This document shows positions 55,701 to 63,200 of a stretch of 64,000 nucleotides of DNA, piece after piece. The DNA comes from an uncultured Lachnospiraceae bacterium (GTDB lineage Bacteria > Bacillota_A > Clostridia > Lachnospirales > Lachnospiraceae). Each line of letters opens with the position of its first letter. Position 1 is the stretch's first letter. A model generated the notes under the pieces. That model made no database searches, was not told the origin of the DNA, and saw only the letters and a list, made by a program, of their open reading frames with translations. The stretch lies in contig CADCIU010000016.1 of assembly GCA_902801585.1 (NCBI GenBank), positions 1 to 64,000 of the forward strand, read 5' to 3'. A program made the position numbers and the translations under genes.

Positions 55701-56640
55701 TTATGACGGAACGGTATACACAGTCGATGTAGTCCTCACGGACAACGGAGACGGAACGATCACGGCCGTGGATGCAGCCGGCGAGACCGATTATACATTC
55801 ACGAATGCCTATGACGCGAAGGGCATACTGAAGATGGATGCGGAGAAGACATTCAAGAACGGTACGCTCAAGGGAGGCGAGTTCACATTCGAGCTCAAGG
55901 ACGCGGACGGAAACGTACTGCAGAGCAAGAAGAATGACGCAGCCGGAAATGTCTCGTTCGACATGATCGATTACACGATGGCAGATGTCGCAAACAGCCC
56001 GTTCACATATACTGTGAATGAAGTGGCCGGCGACAAAGATGATATCAAGTTCGACGAGACTGTTTACACAGTAACAGTGACACTTGAAGACAACGGCGAC
56101 GGAACACTGAAGGTGACGAAGTCGATCGACAACGGCGGCGTGCTGAAGTTCGTGAACGAGCAGCTGAACGTCGAGACCTCGATCACGATCGGCGGTGTGA
56201 AGGTGCTCAAGGGCCAGAATCTGAAGGATGGCCAGTTCAAGTTCGTGATGGTGGACGAGAACGGCAAGAAGATCGATGAGGCGAGAAACGACGCGGACGG
56301 AGACTTCACATTCGGAAGCATCACCTACAAGCTGTCGGATCTGGGTGGAGAGACGAAGAAAGTCTTCACTTATGATATCTATGAAGTTGAAGGAACAGAC
56401 AGACGTATCATCTATGACAAGAAAGTCCACAAAGTCGTTGTGACGGTCACGGATAACGGAGACGGAACGATGACGGCGAAGGCTGACAAGTCCGGAGCGG
56501 ATATCAAGTTTGTCAATACAACGAGAGACAAGACAGGCGATGAGGCACCTCTCGGAGTCCTGTTCGGAGGTCTCGGCCTCGGAGCGGCCGGACTTGTGGT
56601 CCTCCTTGAGGAGCGCAGGAGAAGGAACCGGAGACAGTGA
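43762..56640 (+). CDS. Giant surface adhesin (4292 residues) with FctA/Spy0128-like repeat stalk
   Basis: Starts MKKLRRLLAVILTATMLLGN (signal peptide, cut near AYAA about 27), with GGAAGGAGAG upstream. The parts are: an Ala/Glu/Ser-rich tract (30-150); an N-terminal head module (about 150-380); several adhesin and Cna-B domains including GSLKIKKNVTV copies at about residues 1474, 1581 and 1984; a duplicated 1.2-kb module; and 14 repeats of about 124 residues (2512-4250). Each repeat has the K-TLE, FELYD-S-EG and FTNTY motifs of FctA/Spy0128-type domains, which form internal Lys-Asn isopeptide bonds. The end reads TRDKTGDEAPLGVLFG, then a hydrophobic helix and RRRRNRRQ, so it lacks LPXTG. Presumed wall-anchored fibre for adherence; the ligand is unknown. 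Confidence 0.93.
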   Translation: MKKLRRLLAVILTATMLLGNTGITYAAEAAADSTAQAEQEDERSDAGAGQQAAAEVEDSSDNEADSAEPSEEESVAAATAGSAVSTVAAAMADTAESAATAEDSEEEQEAADESGTAAEEAASADTEVPASEDPAEAETADTAKTAEPAEEEKFTAGELTYHGNGYTVSMSYDADAMIPADAKLKVREIKEGTAEYDSYLKGAEAASDKGVAQARFFDITIWAKDKEIQPKSAVRVNISYNNAIEVADEGEVTAMHFEDGSGNAEVLDTDTNGGSEVSEVAFDANSFSVYGIVYTVDFTYDGYTFSMPGEGSILLSELAQELGLYEKDYDKAFSVSNVSDVTFTDYDLLKIEKQADGDWLLISLAPFSSEEILTVTMEDGVKFVIGVTDEQVSSNLVDFLTNAVITGATQDSEGRYEVEAGTEYNIILSFAESSAHQFDNRATLTYTMPDGLTILSRQTGDLKVNIVYKGRTYQVDATYDLGTDGNLEIKFDENDPDFHHLENSTNVSFRFSYNGAFDGSEENIHFSEDIERDIVFEEPEPGQAYVTKNGTFDEQTGKFTYTITVEATGDITNVNVKDVISGNALIFNNDVRVSGNSSSYRDNGATNGFDYTFASMAEGEVITITYSASVDFSKDDNKDGKITVDQTKNTATVKPDGGDPHSSEYSHEIAFKTTNKSNGTPDGTTADGDKIYKWTITYNELRLASAGGDTIKDTIAAASTEYMKYYGDGLSINVIDKNGNIVDTRNVPYSSLQSYSDSSWTYKIPEGDSQPYMYEITYYTVVDMEKVEGTGNTVTVTNDANGTSGSADVTPESVISVTKSVDSFTTEKVNWSVTLGVPENGLTQAVVTDTFPSIWLGGRNIYDLLEDGSLQITGLLDGESYTVENVGQGQVKITFFQDPGKRISGLKAAPGGHTITIKLTTDVDQEWLQAGYEMGGYVQTHTNSVDFNGKTATASVVFGKPGIEKKGEALTDSQGNVTGLKYTVRLVGVSETPVSVLDTFDTSVLEVDTSKASSWDHMRIWGGNQWSQDAGRMPVSYTDTGDGIILTADSVPMQADGTYYPYYRIVYYLKVKDGVDLNALAIANGGEYDVDNTVKWGDHESEFTYKVEYDYLDKQLLNEGELGGTSRTAKYQITFNPSKATLNEGSDMTMTDVLSANLSVDYSSINIVTDPAGQSVIYSLSGRDDGATIATYTIPDSTKVTITYDANVRGNGSQTIVNKVSVNGKDETVENTKSYGSASEGEGAQASFKIVKVDGYDANKKLQGVKFKVFCENPDVDFGGGQKELILVTDENGEITFDGDAYTFYFDEVYHVQEVEAPEDYGTISFDYLVTLTNDMQKVDYGHYIYYYSDSMQIKNWPLEGLVVEKQVESSDQADYEAYYDFRISVLNDDGSVNTDFNEKSGDDQFVNGVAEFRLKAGEQKMFWGFEKGTKYKVEEVDAEGFVTTVKYSVYDEDGNVKEVKTETTTEHTKTDFGSLKIKKNVTVNGEATTGTSADGEYTFVVKDSEGNVVSTQIITITNGVSNEVVVEDLVPGTYTVSEVTDSIPEGMELVTDNDQEIEVTAGETAEVETAEFTNNKVEVGSLKIKKNVTVKGEETTGKEADGVYTFEVKDAEGNVVSTQTITITNGASNEVVVGDLLPGTYTVSELTDSNPQGIALATDNDIEIEVTAGETAEVPTAEFTNNKPDTPEFEKKIQDINDSTGETSDWQDSADYDIGDEIPFKLTATLAEDVTDYSSYSIMFEDTMEDTLTFSGVSKVLLGTTDITADCDISPASGGQSFTVSIGWGEKYGTEITEALNGATVEVYFTAKLNENAKLGNAGNANAARLHYSNNPNNVDESDKTPWDYVIAFTYKLDLNKVDQDGEALTGAEFKLEKKLADGTTKEIELSIEDNVFTGKGLDDGEYVLTETKTPEGYKQIDPITFTVSATHGAEWDYTSADLDFNIEGRSEVLESLTGETESGELTFTTLDNLEGLEGTLTNRETGSLKIKKNVTVDGQPTTGTSADGEYTFVVKDSTGKVVSTQTITITNGVSGEAEVKGLLPGTYTVSEETGGNPSGMQLVTDNDLEVIVTAGETAEIPTAEFTNNKPGTPTFEKKIRDTNDSTGDTSGWQDSADYDIGDEIPYKLTATLANDVSTYGSYSIVFEDEMEDTLTFKGVSKVILTKNDGSTQDITWDSVFQPTSGGQRFTVSTGWGRNYSAERMPISELLNGATVDVYFTAQLNENAKLGNAGNVNAARLRYSNNPTYAADFEYTPWDYVIAFTYKLDVNKVDQDGEALEGAAFKLEKKLADGTTQEISLSRTGSVFTGKGLDDGEYVLTETTTPVGYKPIDPITFTVTAEHGITWDYTSADLNFNGEGRSGVLTALTGSTTSGDLEFTTLDRLEGLEGTLTNEGIGAIKIEKTVTGTTATDKEFTFEIALTAPTGTTLDSSYPATLDGEKTDDAAVTDGKVTVTLTAGQVYEITGLPAGTTYTVTETELPDGYIEGSHTGTEGTIEVGKAAQVTMNNTYETAGEVTFNGTKTLEGRDLKKDEFTFELYESGKETPIQTVTNNADGSYAFETIEYSGEDLDTDQETGAFAETVKTYTIKEKAGTDTSITYDDTEYEITVTLNDNGDGTITAVKNPDPEGGYAFTNEYDAKGEVTFGGAKTMEGQKLEAGAYTFELYERGNTDPIQTVTNDAKGDFSFETIPYTLADLNKDADGKYIPTNKYYTVKEVEGDSAGVTYDKTVYDITVTISDDGSGNLSVETDKTPGACNFKNTYNTKGEITFSGKKTLENKALEEGMFTFELYDSEGTLIEDVTNAADGSYSFTKIGYTGSDLDTDDDGNYVETTKTYKVVEKAEGKAGITYDDTEYEITVTLKDDGEGTIEVSADPKENTYDFTNTYETKGDITFSGTKTLKNRALEEGEFSFELYDSEGELIETVTNAADGSYSFTAIGYTGSDLDKDADGNYVETTKTYKVVEKTGDDSSVTYDTTEYEITVTLKDDGEGTIETSATPDAGSYDFTNTYKTKGEITFSGKKTLENKTLEEGMFTFELYDSEGTLIEEVTNAADGSYSFTKIGYTGSDLDTDDDGNYVETTKTYKVVEKAGEAAGIEYDDKEYEITVTLTDDGEGTIKAVADPKENTYDFTNTYETKGKTVIGGVKVLEGRELKDGEFTFELKDENGDVVKTAANDADGNFSFEELTFTGEDLDTDADGNYIETTKTYTVAEKAGSDTTITYDGSEYTVELTLTDDGNGNIEVVKNPEDAAAQTFTNKYEAKGEVTFGGKKTLEGRALTEGEFSFELKDAEGNVLEKVTNDADGNYSFTTIKYTLADLDKDGGKYIPTEKVYTVSEVSGEDENVEYDDKVYTITCILTDKGDNTIEVTTDEVPGACDFTNTYNTKGEITFSGKKTLENRALFAGEFTFELYDSEGTQIDLVFNEDDGSYSFSKIEYTGEDLDKDDDGNFIETTKTYKVVEKAGEESSVTYDNTEYEITVTLKDNGEGTIETSADPKEDTYDFTNTYETEGEITLSGEKTLENRKLTEGEFSFELYDEDGTLLETVTNAADGSYSFTTIKYTGDDLDKDSAGNYLETIKNYRVVEKAGEDGSVTYDDTEYEITVTLTDNGKGTIEVTADPAEDSYDFTNTYSTKGEITFSGEKTLENRALTEGEFSFELYDSEGTLLETTTNKADGSYSFTKIEYTGDDLDKDADGYYVETTKTYKVVEKAGEDSSVTYDETEYEITVTLTDDGEGTIEVTADPAEDSYDFTNTYSAKGDVVIEAEKILKGRPLEFGQFSFELYDSEGSLIQTAECDNDGSVVFDAIEYTQDDMDKETSGDLKDTVKTYTLKEATKDDKGYTYSEAVYTINVTLHDDKAGTIETSADKDKFDLTFTNIYEAEGEIVLHARKTLLGERALEEGQFTFVLKDENGNVIDSKTNAADGSVTFDALKYTQDDVYDVDPETGVYSGAGTKTYTYTISEVIPEGAKDNGDGTFFFNGYTYDGTVYTVDVVLTDNGDGTITAVDAAGETDYTFTNAYDAKGILKMDAEKTFKNGTLKGGEFTFELKDADGNVLQSKKNDAAGNVSFDMIDYTMADVANSPFTYTVNEVAGDKDDIKFDETVYTVTVTLEDNGDGTLKVTKSIDNGGVLKFVNEQLNVETSITIGGVKVLKGQNLKDGQFKFVMVDENGKKIDEARNDADGDFTFGSITYKLSDLGGETKKVFTYDIYEVEGTDRRIIYDKKVHKVVVTVTDNGDGTMTAKADKSGADIKFVNTTRDKTGDEAPLGVLFGGLGLGAAGLVVLLEERRRRNRRQ
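48502..50930 (+). repeat. Tandemly duplicated ~1.2-kb module inside the giant adhesin gene
   Basis: GSLKIKKNVTV, then EKKI(Q/R)D-NDSTG-TS-WQDSADYDIGDE, then KVDQDGEAL-GA-FKLEKKLADG recur in the same order about 1.2 kb apart (first from 48502, second from about 49710). Identity at protein level is high, consistent with one duplication. An extra leading copy of the first unit lies at 48178. Confidence 0.88.
51289..56520 (+). repeat. Fourteen ~375-bp coding repeats (FctA/Spy0128-like)
   Basis: Each unit begins GE(I/V)TF-G-KTLE-R-L-EGEF and ends Y-FTNTY. The first starts near 51295 and the last near 56185. Units 3, 5, 8 and 10 are nearly identical along most of their length, which shows recent duplication or gene conversion; units 11-14 are more diverged. 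Confidence 0.92.
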
Positions 56641-56767
56641 TCAGCCGGAATCGGTGACTTTAATAGCAGAGATCGAACGAAAACAGTGATTTTTGTTAAG
56701 CGGTGACCAATCGGGATCAGCTGAAGCAGAGAGAAAACTGTGACGGGAGATTCAAAATTTAATGAAA

Positions 56768-56814
56768 AGAGCGGGGCTGCTGCATTGGAAATCAATGCGG
56801 CGGCCCCGCTCTTT
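56768..56814 (+). terminator. Terminator after the giant adhesin gene
   Basis: AGAGCGGGGCTGCTGCATT and AATGCGGCGGCCCCGCTCT form a long GC-rich stem with a short loop, ending in TTT. It lies about 130 bases after the stop codon. Confidence 0.8.
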
Positions 56815-57282
56815 GAAGTGTGATTTACTTCTTTAATAAAAATTTCATGATTTGCTTTATAGTCTTGAAATGAGAGGGAAAACAATATATTATTAAATAT
56901 ATTACAAAATTATTTCAAGCTCGGTTAACAAGCACAAAACCCCTGCTGTTTTCGAAAAAGTTTCGTTAATTTCGTTTGATTTTTCGAAGAAATGGGTATA
57001 GAGTAATTGTGCATATTTGTAATATTTGGCAAAAGAAACAGCTGGCCATACGGAGCAGCTGTGTTTTATGCATTTTTAAAGCAATGTAACACTCATACTG
57101 TAAAGAGGCAGTTCAAGGTAGACGTACCTTTTTATTATATACAATGTCACTTTAAACCAACAGATTGAGATTGGAATTCGACTCTCGCATGCAGTTTGTA
57201 ACGGGGTGTGGCAGACATGCATTGCAAAAGACAACCGGGATTGACAGCTATATGGGGATTGCGTTCCAAGAGGGAGAGAAAC
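56815..57282. other. AT-rich intergenic region between the two giant adhesin genes
   Basis: No gene of coding character is visible in about 470 bases. Short hairpins are present: AACAGCTG/CAGCTGTgTT at about 57037-57066 and AAGGTA-GACG-TACCTT followed by TTTATT at about 57113-57134. The latter looks like a small terminator. No consensus promoter stands out. The strongly AT-rich base use contrasts with the flanking genes. Confidence 0.5.
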
Positions 57283-60200
57283 ATGAAAAGTATGAAGAGA
57301 CTCCTTGCATTTCTGTTGGCCGCTTCAATGTTGTTTGGCTCAAACGGCATTACTTTTGCTGCGGAAGCGGCTGCGGATGAAGCAAACGGGGTAGCGCAGG
57401 AAACTGTGGTACAGGAGGAGGCTGAGGAAAACAATGCCTCTGAAAATGATGCAGATCAGGAAGTTGATGATCTGAATGATGAGAATGAAGACAGCGAGGT
57501 AATATCGGATCAGGATGCAGGGTCTGACGGTACAACAGAAACTGCGGATACGACAGCCCCCGAGGAAGAGAACAAGGAAGACGAATCTGCTCCTGCAACA
57601 GAAGATGCTTCCGCCGGTGAGGGCGCTTCCGAAGAGCCTGCCGGAGAAATACCTGCGGAGCAGGAGAACAAGCCTGTTTATTCTGCAGGCGAGCTCTTGT
57701 TCAAAGGCAAGGACTATCAAGTGACGTTGTCTTATGACGAAAAGGCAGAAATCCCTGCGGATGCAAAGCTCGAAGTTGAAGAGATCGGGAAGGATGATCC
57801 CCGATATGAGTCCTACTTCGAGGAAGCTGCATCTGCTGTCGATAAGAGCGTGACAGACGCGCGCTTCTTCGACATCACGATCTGGGCGAACGGAACAGAA
57901 ATTCAGCCCCAGAGCCAAGTCAGAGTCAATATTACTTATGATGAGGCGATCAAGGTAGAGGACGAAGCAGAGGTCCAGGCTGTCCACTTTGAGAAAGAGG
58001 ACGAGGATCCCAAGGTGCTCGATATCGAGACCAACGACGGCAGCAAAGTCGATGAGATTGCGTTCGATGCACCTTCCTTCTCAGTCTACGGCGTCCTGTA
58101 TACGGTCGATTTCCAGTTCGAGGGTTTCACCTTCTCGATCGCCGGAAACAGCACCATCCTTCTGAGCGAGCTCGCACAGAAGCTTAATTTCTATGGAGAA
58201 AGTGAATCTAAAACATTCTCCGTAGAGGACGTTGCGGATGTAGCGTTCACAAATGATGAACTGATCAAAATAGAGAAGCAGGAAGACGGCGACTGGCTGC
58301 TCACCAGCCTCCAGGCCTTTTCGACAAAAGAGACCCTCACGATCACTATGGTCAATGGGGATCAGTTTGTCGTGGAGGTGACGGATGCGGCAAATGCGCT
58401 GACCATAAATACCAGTCTCTATGATTACGATGATGCGACTGTCCTTCCATTTCCTTCTGATTTCAGCACAGACAACGTGTATGCGTTCGTTTACGCCGGA
58501 GGCAATACTGAGCTTAAAAACCTGCCTGATAACACGCCTTGGGCCGTTGTTGATATGAATGGAATTAAGGGATCGGGCAGCCCTTTCACGGTTAATGTTG
58601 ATTCTTTCAATAACCAGGCTTGGGGTGGTGGCAATGTAGCGTATTCCTCCCTCACAGATGAGCAGAAACAGAATCTGCGAGTTCGTGTTATTCACACTGA
58701 CAGCGCGCCTAAGTTGGGCGATTTGAAGAACTGGGCAAATTATGAGCAGGCTAAGTTTGAAAAAATCTGGAACGGTGGCTTTGATGGCTATGACCTGTCT
58801 AGTGCCCATGCATCAGGATCGAAACCTGAGGGCAATTATGAAGTCAACTTCAAAAAGGGAAATACACAGGAGCACGATGTAACACTCAAATTCAATCCCA
58901 CAACGGATAAGGGACCGATTCCGGCTGGTAAATACTATGTAATGTTTGACGCGGTATCCCAAGACGGGAATAACCACTACTACAATGTAGTGGAAGTGAA
59001 AACCGATGGCAGTACTGACACAGTAAATCTTCCGCTAAACGAGATCTGGTCCAGCAATCAGAAGTTTTCCAACAACTGGCAGAGTATTACTGCGACTGTA
59101 ATTACTCCGAAAGCAGGTAAGACGATTACACCCGGTGGAAATAAACCCATTGATGGGGACTACATCGAGTCATATTTGATGGGAGACTATTTTTATAAGT
59201 TCAAGGAACGTAAAACCGAAATAGATGAAGAACATCATATCCAACGTGATGAGTTCATTTATGAGCTTAGCAAGGCTACTTATGATAATGCTAAAACACC
59301 TGACGACATCCTTGGTGAAGCAGCTGAGTTTGGTATTGTAGCAGATACATACAGTCAGACTGGCCATAGTGAGACCAACTATGCTGTTAAAAATCTGAAT
59401 CATAACGCTAATACCGATGTCTGCGGAAGCGGCAGCGGCTATATGCCTTTTTATGTTTCCAATATCACAGGGCCTTCTCTTGATATAGATCAGACGTTCT
59501 GCCCGATCGACCTGTATATTCCTGCCGACCAGGATTCAAAACTTCATTCTCATATACAGGAGCTTAAAGATAGTACGTTTACCGAACCTGAAGAAATAGC
59601 CGGTGTTCCCAAATTGACAGAGATCAATATGACGCATGCGGAAATAGAAAGCTATGTCGATGGTCTGATTTCGTCCGGTAAGCAGACTTCTACTGCATTG
59701 GCTTCGAAATCAACAATGAAGCCCGTACTGTCAGGAAATAACAAGACTGTTGATACAACGCAGTTCCCTGACGGAAAAACGATATATGTTGACTGCACAG
59801 ACTGCAAGGATATTATTGGAACTTCCGGATGGATTATTAACAAGCTTCCCAATCAGAGTATTGTCTTCAATATTCCGGGGGAGAATGTATCAATCGGTGA
59901 ATTCCACGTTAATGTATATAACGAATCCGGGGAAAAGATTGATGAGTCCGGAAGTACAACGGATGCCAGAGATGATGGTACTAGTGAAAAGAACAGAAAA
60001 GTAGATGAGATCATTTTTGACCACATCTCATTTAATGCCTACCAGGCTAAGACACTCGACTTGAACAATGCTTCTGCCCTGTTCCTTGCTCCGGAGGCTG
60101 AAACAGTTACACAGAGTAATGGTGCAGGATGGATACTTGCAAAAGGTACGGTGGACTCTCATGCAGAGTGGCACTTTTATCGTCACTCACGTCACTATAA

Positions 60201-63200
60201 GTCCAAAGGCGACTTCTCTCTTTCCGGTCAGAAGAAGATCATGGAAGGCGATGCTGAAAAGGAATATTCCGAGTTCAGTTCCATGACCTTTACCTTTGAG
60301 CTTTATGCATGTGACGAAAGCGGAACAATTGCACCGGATGCAAATGCTATTGAAACTGTTACGGCAAATTCCACAGGTGAGTTTAAGTTCAACAGTCTGA
60401 AATTCTCACATAATGACGTCCCTGAGGGCGAGACTAGAACATTCTACTACGTCATCAAAGAGCAGGTGCCTGAAGGCGGCAAAGTCGACGGTGTTAAGTA
60501 TGACGCCGATCCGGTTCGAGTAAAGGTTGTTGCAACGGATGACGGAAGCGGTAACATCAGTTTTGTTATTTCAACTATGGGTGACGAAGGTTGGTCAGAC
60601 GCCATCACACCCGATGACGACAAGGTCTACGAGATCGGTGACTTTGCCAATACCCTCGAGAATGGATCCCTTAAGGTCAAGAAGATCGTCAACGGCGACA
60701 ACGCCAAAAACGATCAGTATGAGATCGCGGTTAAGAACAGCGCAGGTCACTATTTTGGCACCGATGGAACTGACAAGGGAACAACCGCTTTCTATGTCAC
60801 TTTCGCGAAAGACCAGGAACAGACATGGAGTAATCTTCCTGCAGGTACATACACTGTGGAGGAGAAAGACGCATCTGTATCCGGTTATACATGGACACCA
60901 AGCGGAACAGGTGATGTAGCAGTAGCGGCCGGACAGACAGCTACCGCTGATGTGACTAATGCCTATGTCAAGCACACAGAAGCAGAGCTCAAGGCTGAAA
61001 AGAACTTTACAGGCCGCAACTGGAAGCCTACTGACAGCTTCGAGTTTATTCTGAAACCTGTTGGCGATGCGCCGATGCCATCTGATGCAGAGACTACAGA
61101 AGCTGGTAAGCAGAAAAAGGTTACAGCGAGAAATGCGACTGCGGTATCTTTTGGAACGATTCCTTATACCGAAGCAGGCACCTATAATTACACGATTACT
61201 GAGACTAAAGGAAATCTTCCTGGAGTAACATATGACACAACGCCTCACACAGTCAAAGTTGCCGTTAATGAGGATAATAACAAGCATCTCGTTGCAACAG
61301 TTACCTATGATAAAGGTACAGACGCACAGGAGATCACCAACACCTTCGAAGATGTAACTACACACTTTGAAGCAACAAAGGAAATTGAAAACTGGGGAAC
61401 TGCGGAGAGCTTCACATTTACACTTACCGCACGGACTCCTTCTGACGCTCCGATGCCAGCAGCAAGCGGCAGAACAGCGACAGCAACGAAAGATGATACA
61501 ACCGCAGTATTCGGAGACATCAAATATGAGGCTCCCGGTACATACGTCTATGTCATCAAAGAGACGGATGATCATGTTCCCGGTATCACATACGATACCA
61601 GCGACCACATTGTTACTGTAGTGGTCAGCCAGGACAATGATACGAATGAACTTTCTGCAACAGTTACTTATGGTACCGGTGAAGACGCTGAGAGCAGCCT
61701 GACGATTACCAATACCTTTACAAAGGTAGAGGCAACGCTGAAAGCTACCAAGTCGATCAACAACTGGGGAAGCGCGGAAAGCTTTACATTTACACTTGCA
61801 CCGGTCGAAGGCGCTCCGATGCCCGGCGATGCGGCGACAGTGGAAAAGACTGTGACTAAGGGCGGAAGCCTCGAAGCAGTCTTTGGCACAATCGAGTATG
61901 GCGAAGTTGGTCAGTATAAGTACACAATTACCGAGACAGACGACGGTGTGCCCGGTGTCACATACGACACCACACCTCACGAGGTCATTGTGGATGTTCA
62001 CAAGGCAGCTGACAGCAATGCTCTGGTAGCAGATGTAACATATGACGGTGAAAGCAGTCTGACCATCGTTAACAGTTATGCATCTACAGAGCTGGCGCTG
62101 CAGGCTACCAAGTCCATCAATGAATGGGGCGATGCAGAAAGCTTTACCTTCAAGCTGGCGGCCGGCAAGAGTCTGGTCAAAGGCGTGGAGGGAACATCTC
62201 CCATGCCCGCTTCCGATACAGCTACAGCTACTGAGGAAAACCCGACTGCTCTGTTTGGAAGCGTGAAATACGAGGAGGAAGGAACCTATAACTACACTAT
62301 TACGGAAGTTGATGATCATGTCGCAGGTATCACTTACGATACGACACCTCACACAGTAGTAGTGACGGTAGCAAAGAATGCAAGTGGTGATCTGGTTGCA
62401 TCTGCAAAATATGATACCAACAAGGACAGCCTTACGATCACTAACACGTTTACTTCCCTGAAGAAGCAGCTTGAGGCAACCAAGGCGATTGAAGAATGGG
62501 GCAAGGCGACCAGCTTCACCTTCAAACTTGAAGCTGTCAATGGCGCTCCTATGCCTGCAAGCGACACCGCTACAGTCACAAAGGGCGGAAGCATGAAGGC
62601 AGTATTCGGTGAGATCGAATACAAGACCACAGGAGAGTATGACTACACGATCACGGAGAAGAATGACCATGTGGACGGCGTCACATATGATACGACTCCC
62701 CACCCCGTGCATGTCAGTGTAACCAAAAATGAAACAACGAATGCCCTCGAGGCAACGATCACTTATGGGAAAGGCGAAGCGGAAGGCAGCAACCTGACGA
62801 TCACCAACACATTTGCAGCCGTCGAGGCAGAGCTGCAGGCTACAAAGGATTTCGACAGCTGGGGCAAGGCGACAAGCTTTACATTTAATCTGGCGGCAGT
62901 GAGCGCTGTCGATGATGAGAACAATGCGATCAGCCCGATTCCCGTACCGGCTTCGATGACCGCGCAGGCAACACAGGCGGCCACTACGGCATCCTTTGGC
63001 AAGATCAAATATGACCAGGCCGGAACCTACACATACACGATCACGGAGCAGAACGGCGGCGTAGACGGCGTTTCCTATGACACAACACCTCATACTGCTG
63101 TGGTAACTGTGTCAAAAGATCCCGAGACGAACGCTCTCACAGCATCCGTTGAGTATGACGATGGAGAAGAAAGCCTGACCATCACAAATACCTATGCTTC

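Noticed and set aside
49822..56430. A 2202-codon open frame on the minus strand
   Set aside because: It runs fully antisense to the repeat part of the giant adhesin, follows its periodicity, and has no ribosome site or domain; it is an effect of codon bias in the sense gene.
51289..56520. Regular repeats resembling an array or mobile element cluster
   Set aside because: All units keep the adhesin frame and encode full protein domains; no cas gene or transposase is near.
60595..63093. An 832-codon minus-strand frame
   Set aside because: Antisense to the repeats of the second adhesin; its Cys/Ile-rich composition and repeat periodicity mirror the sense strand.
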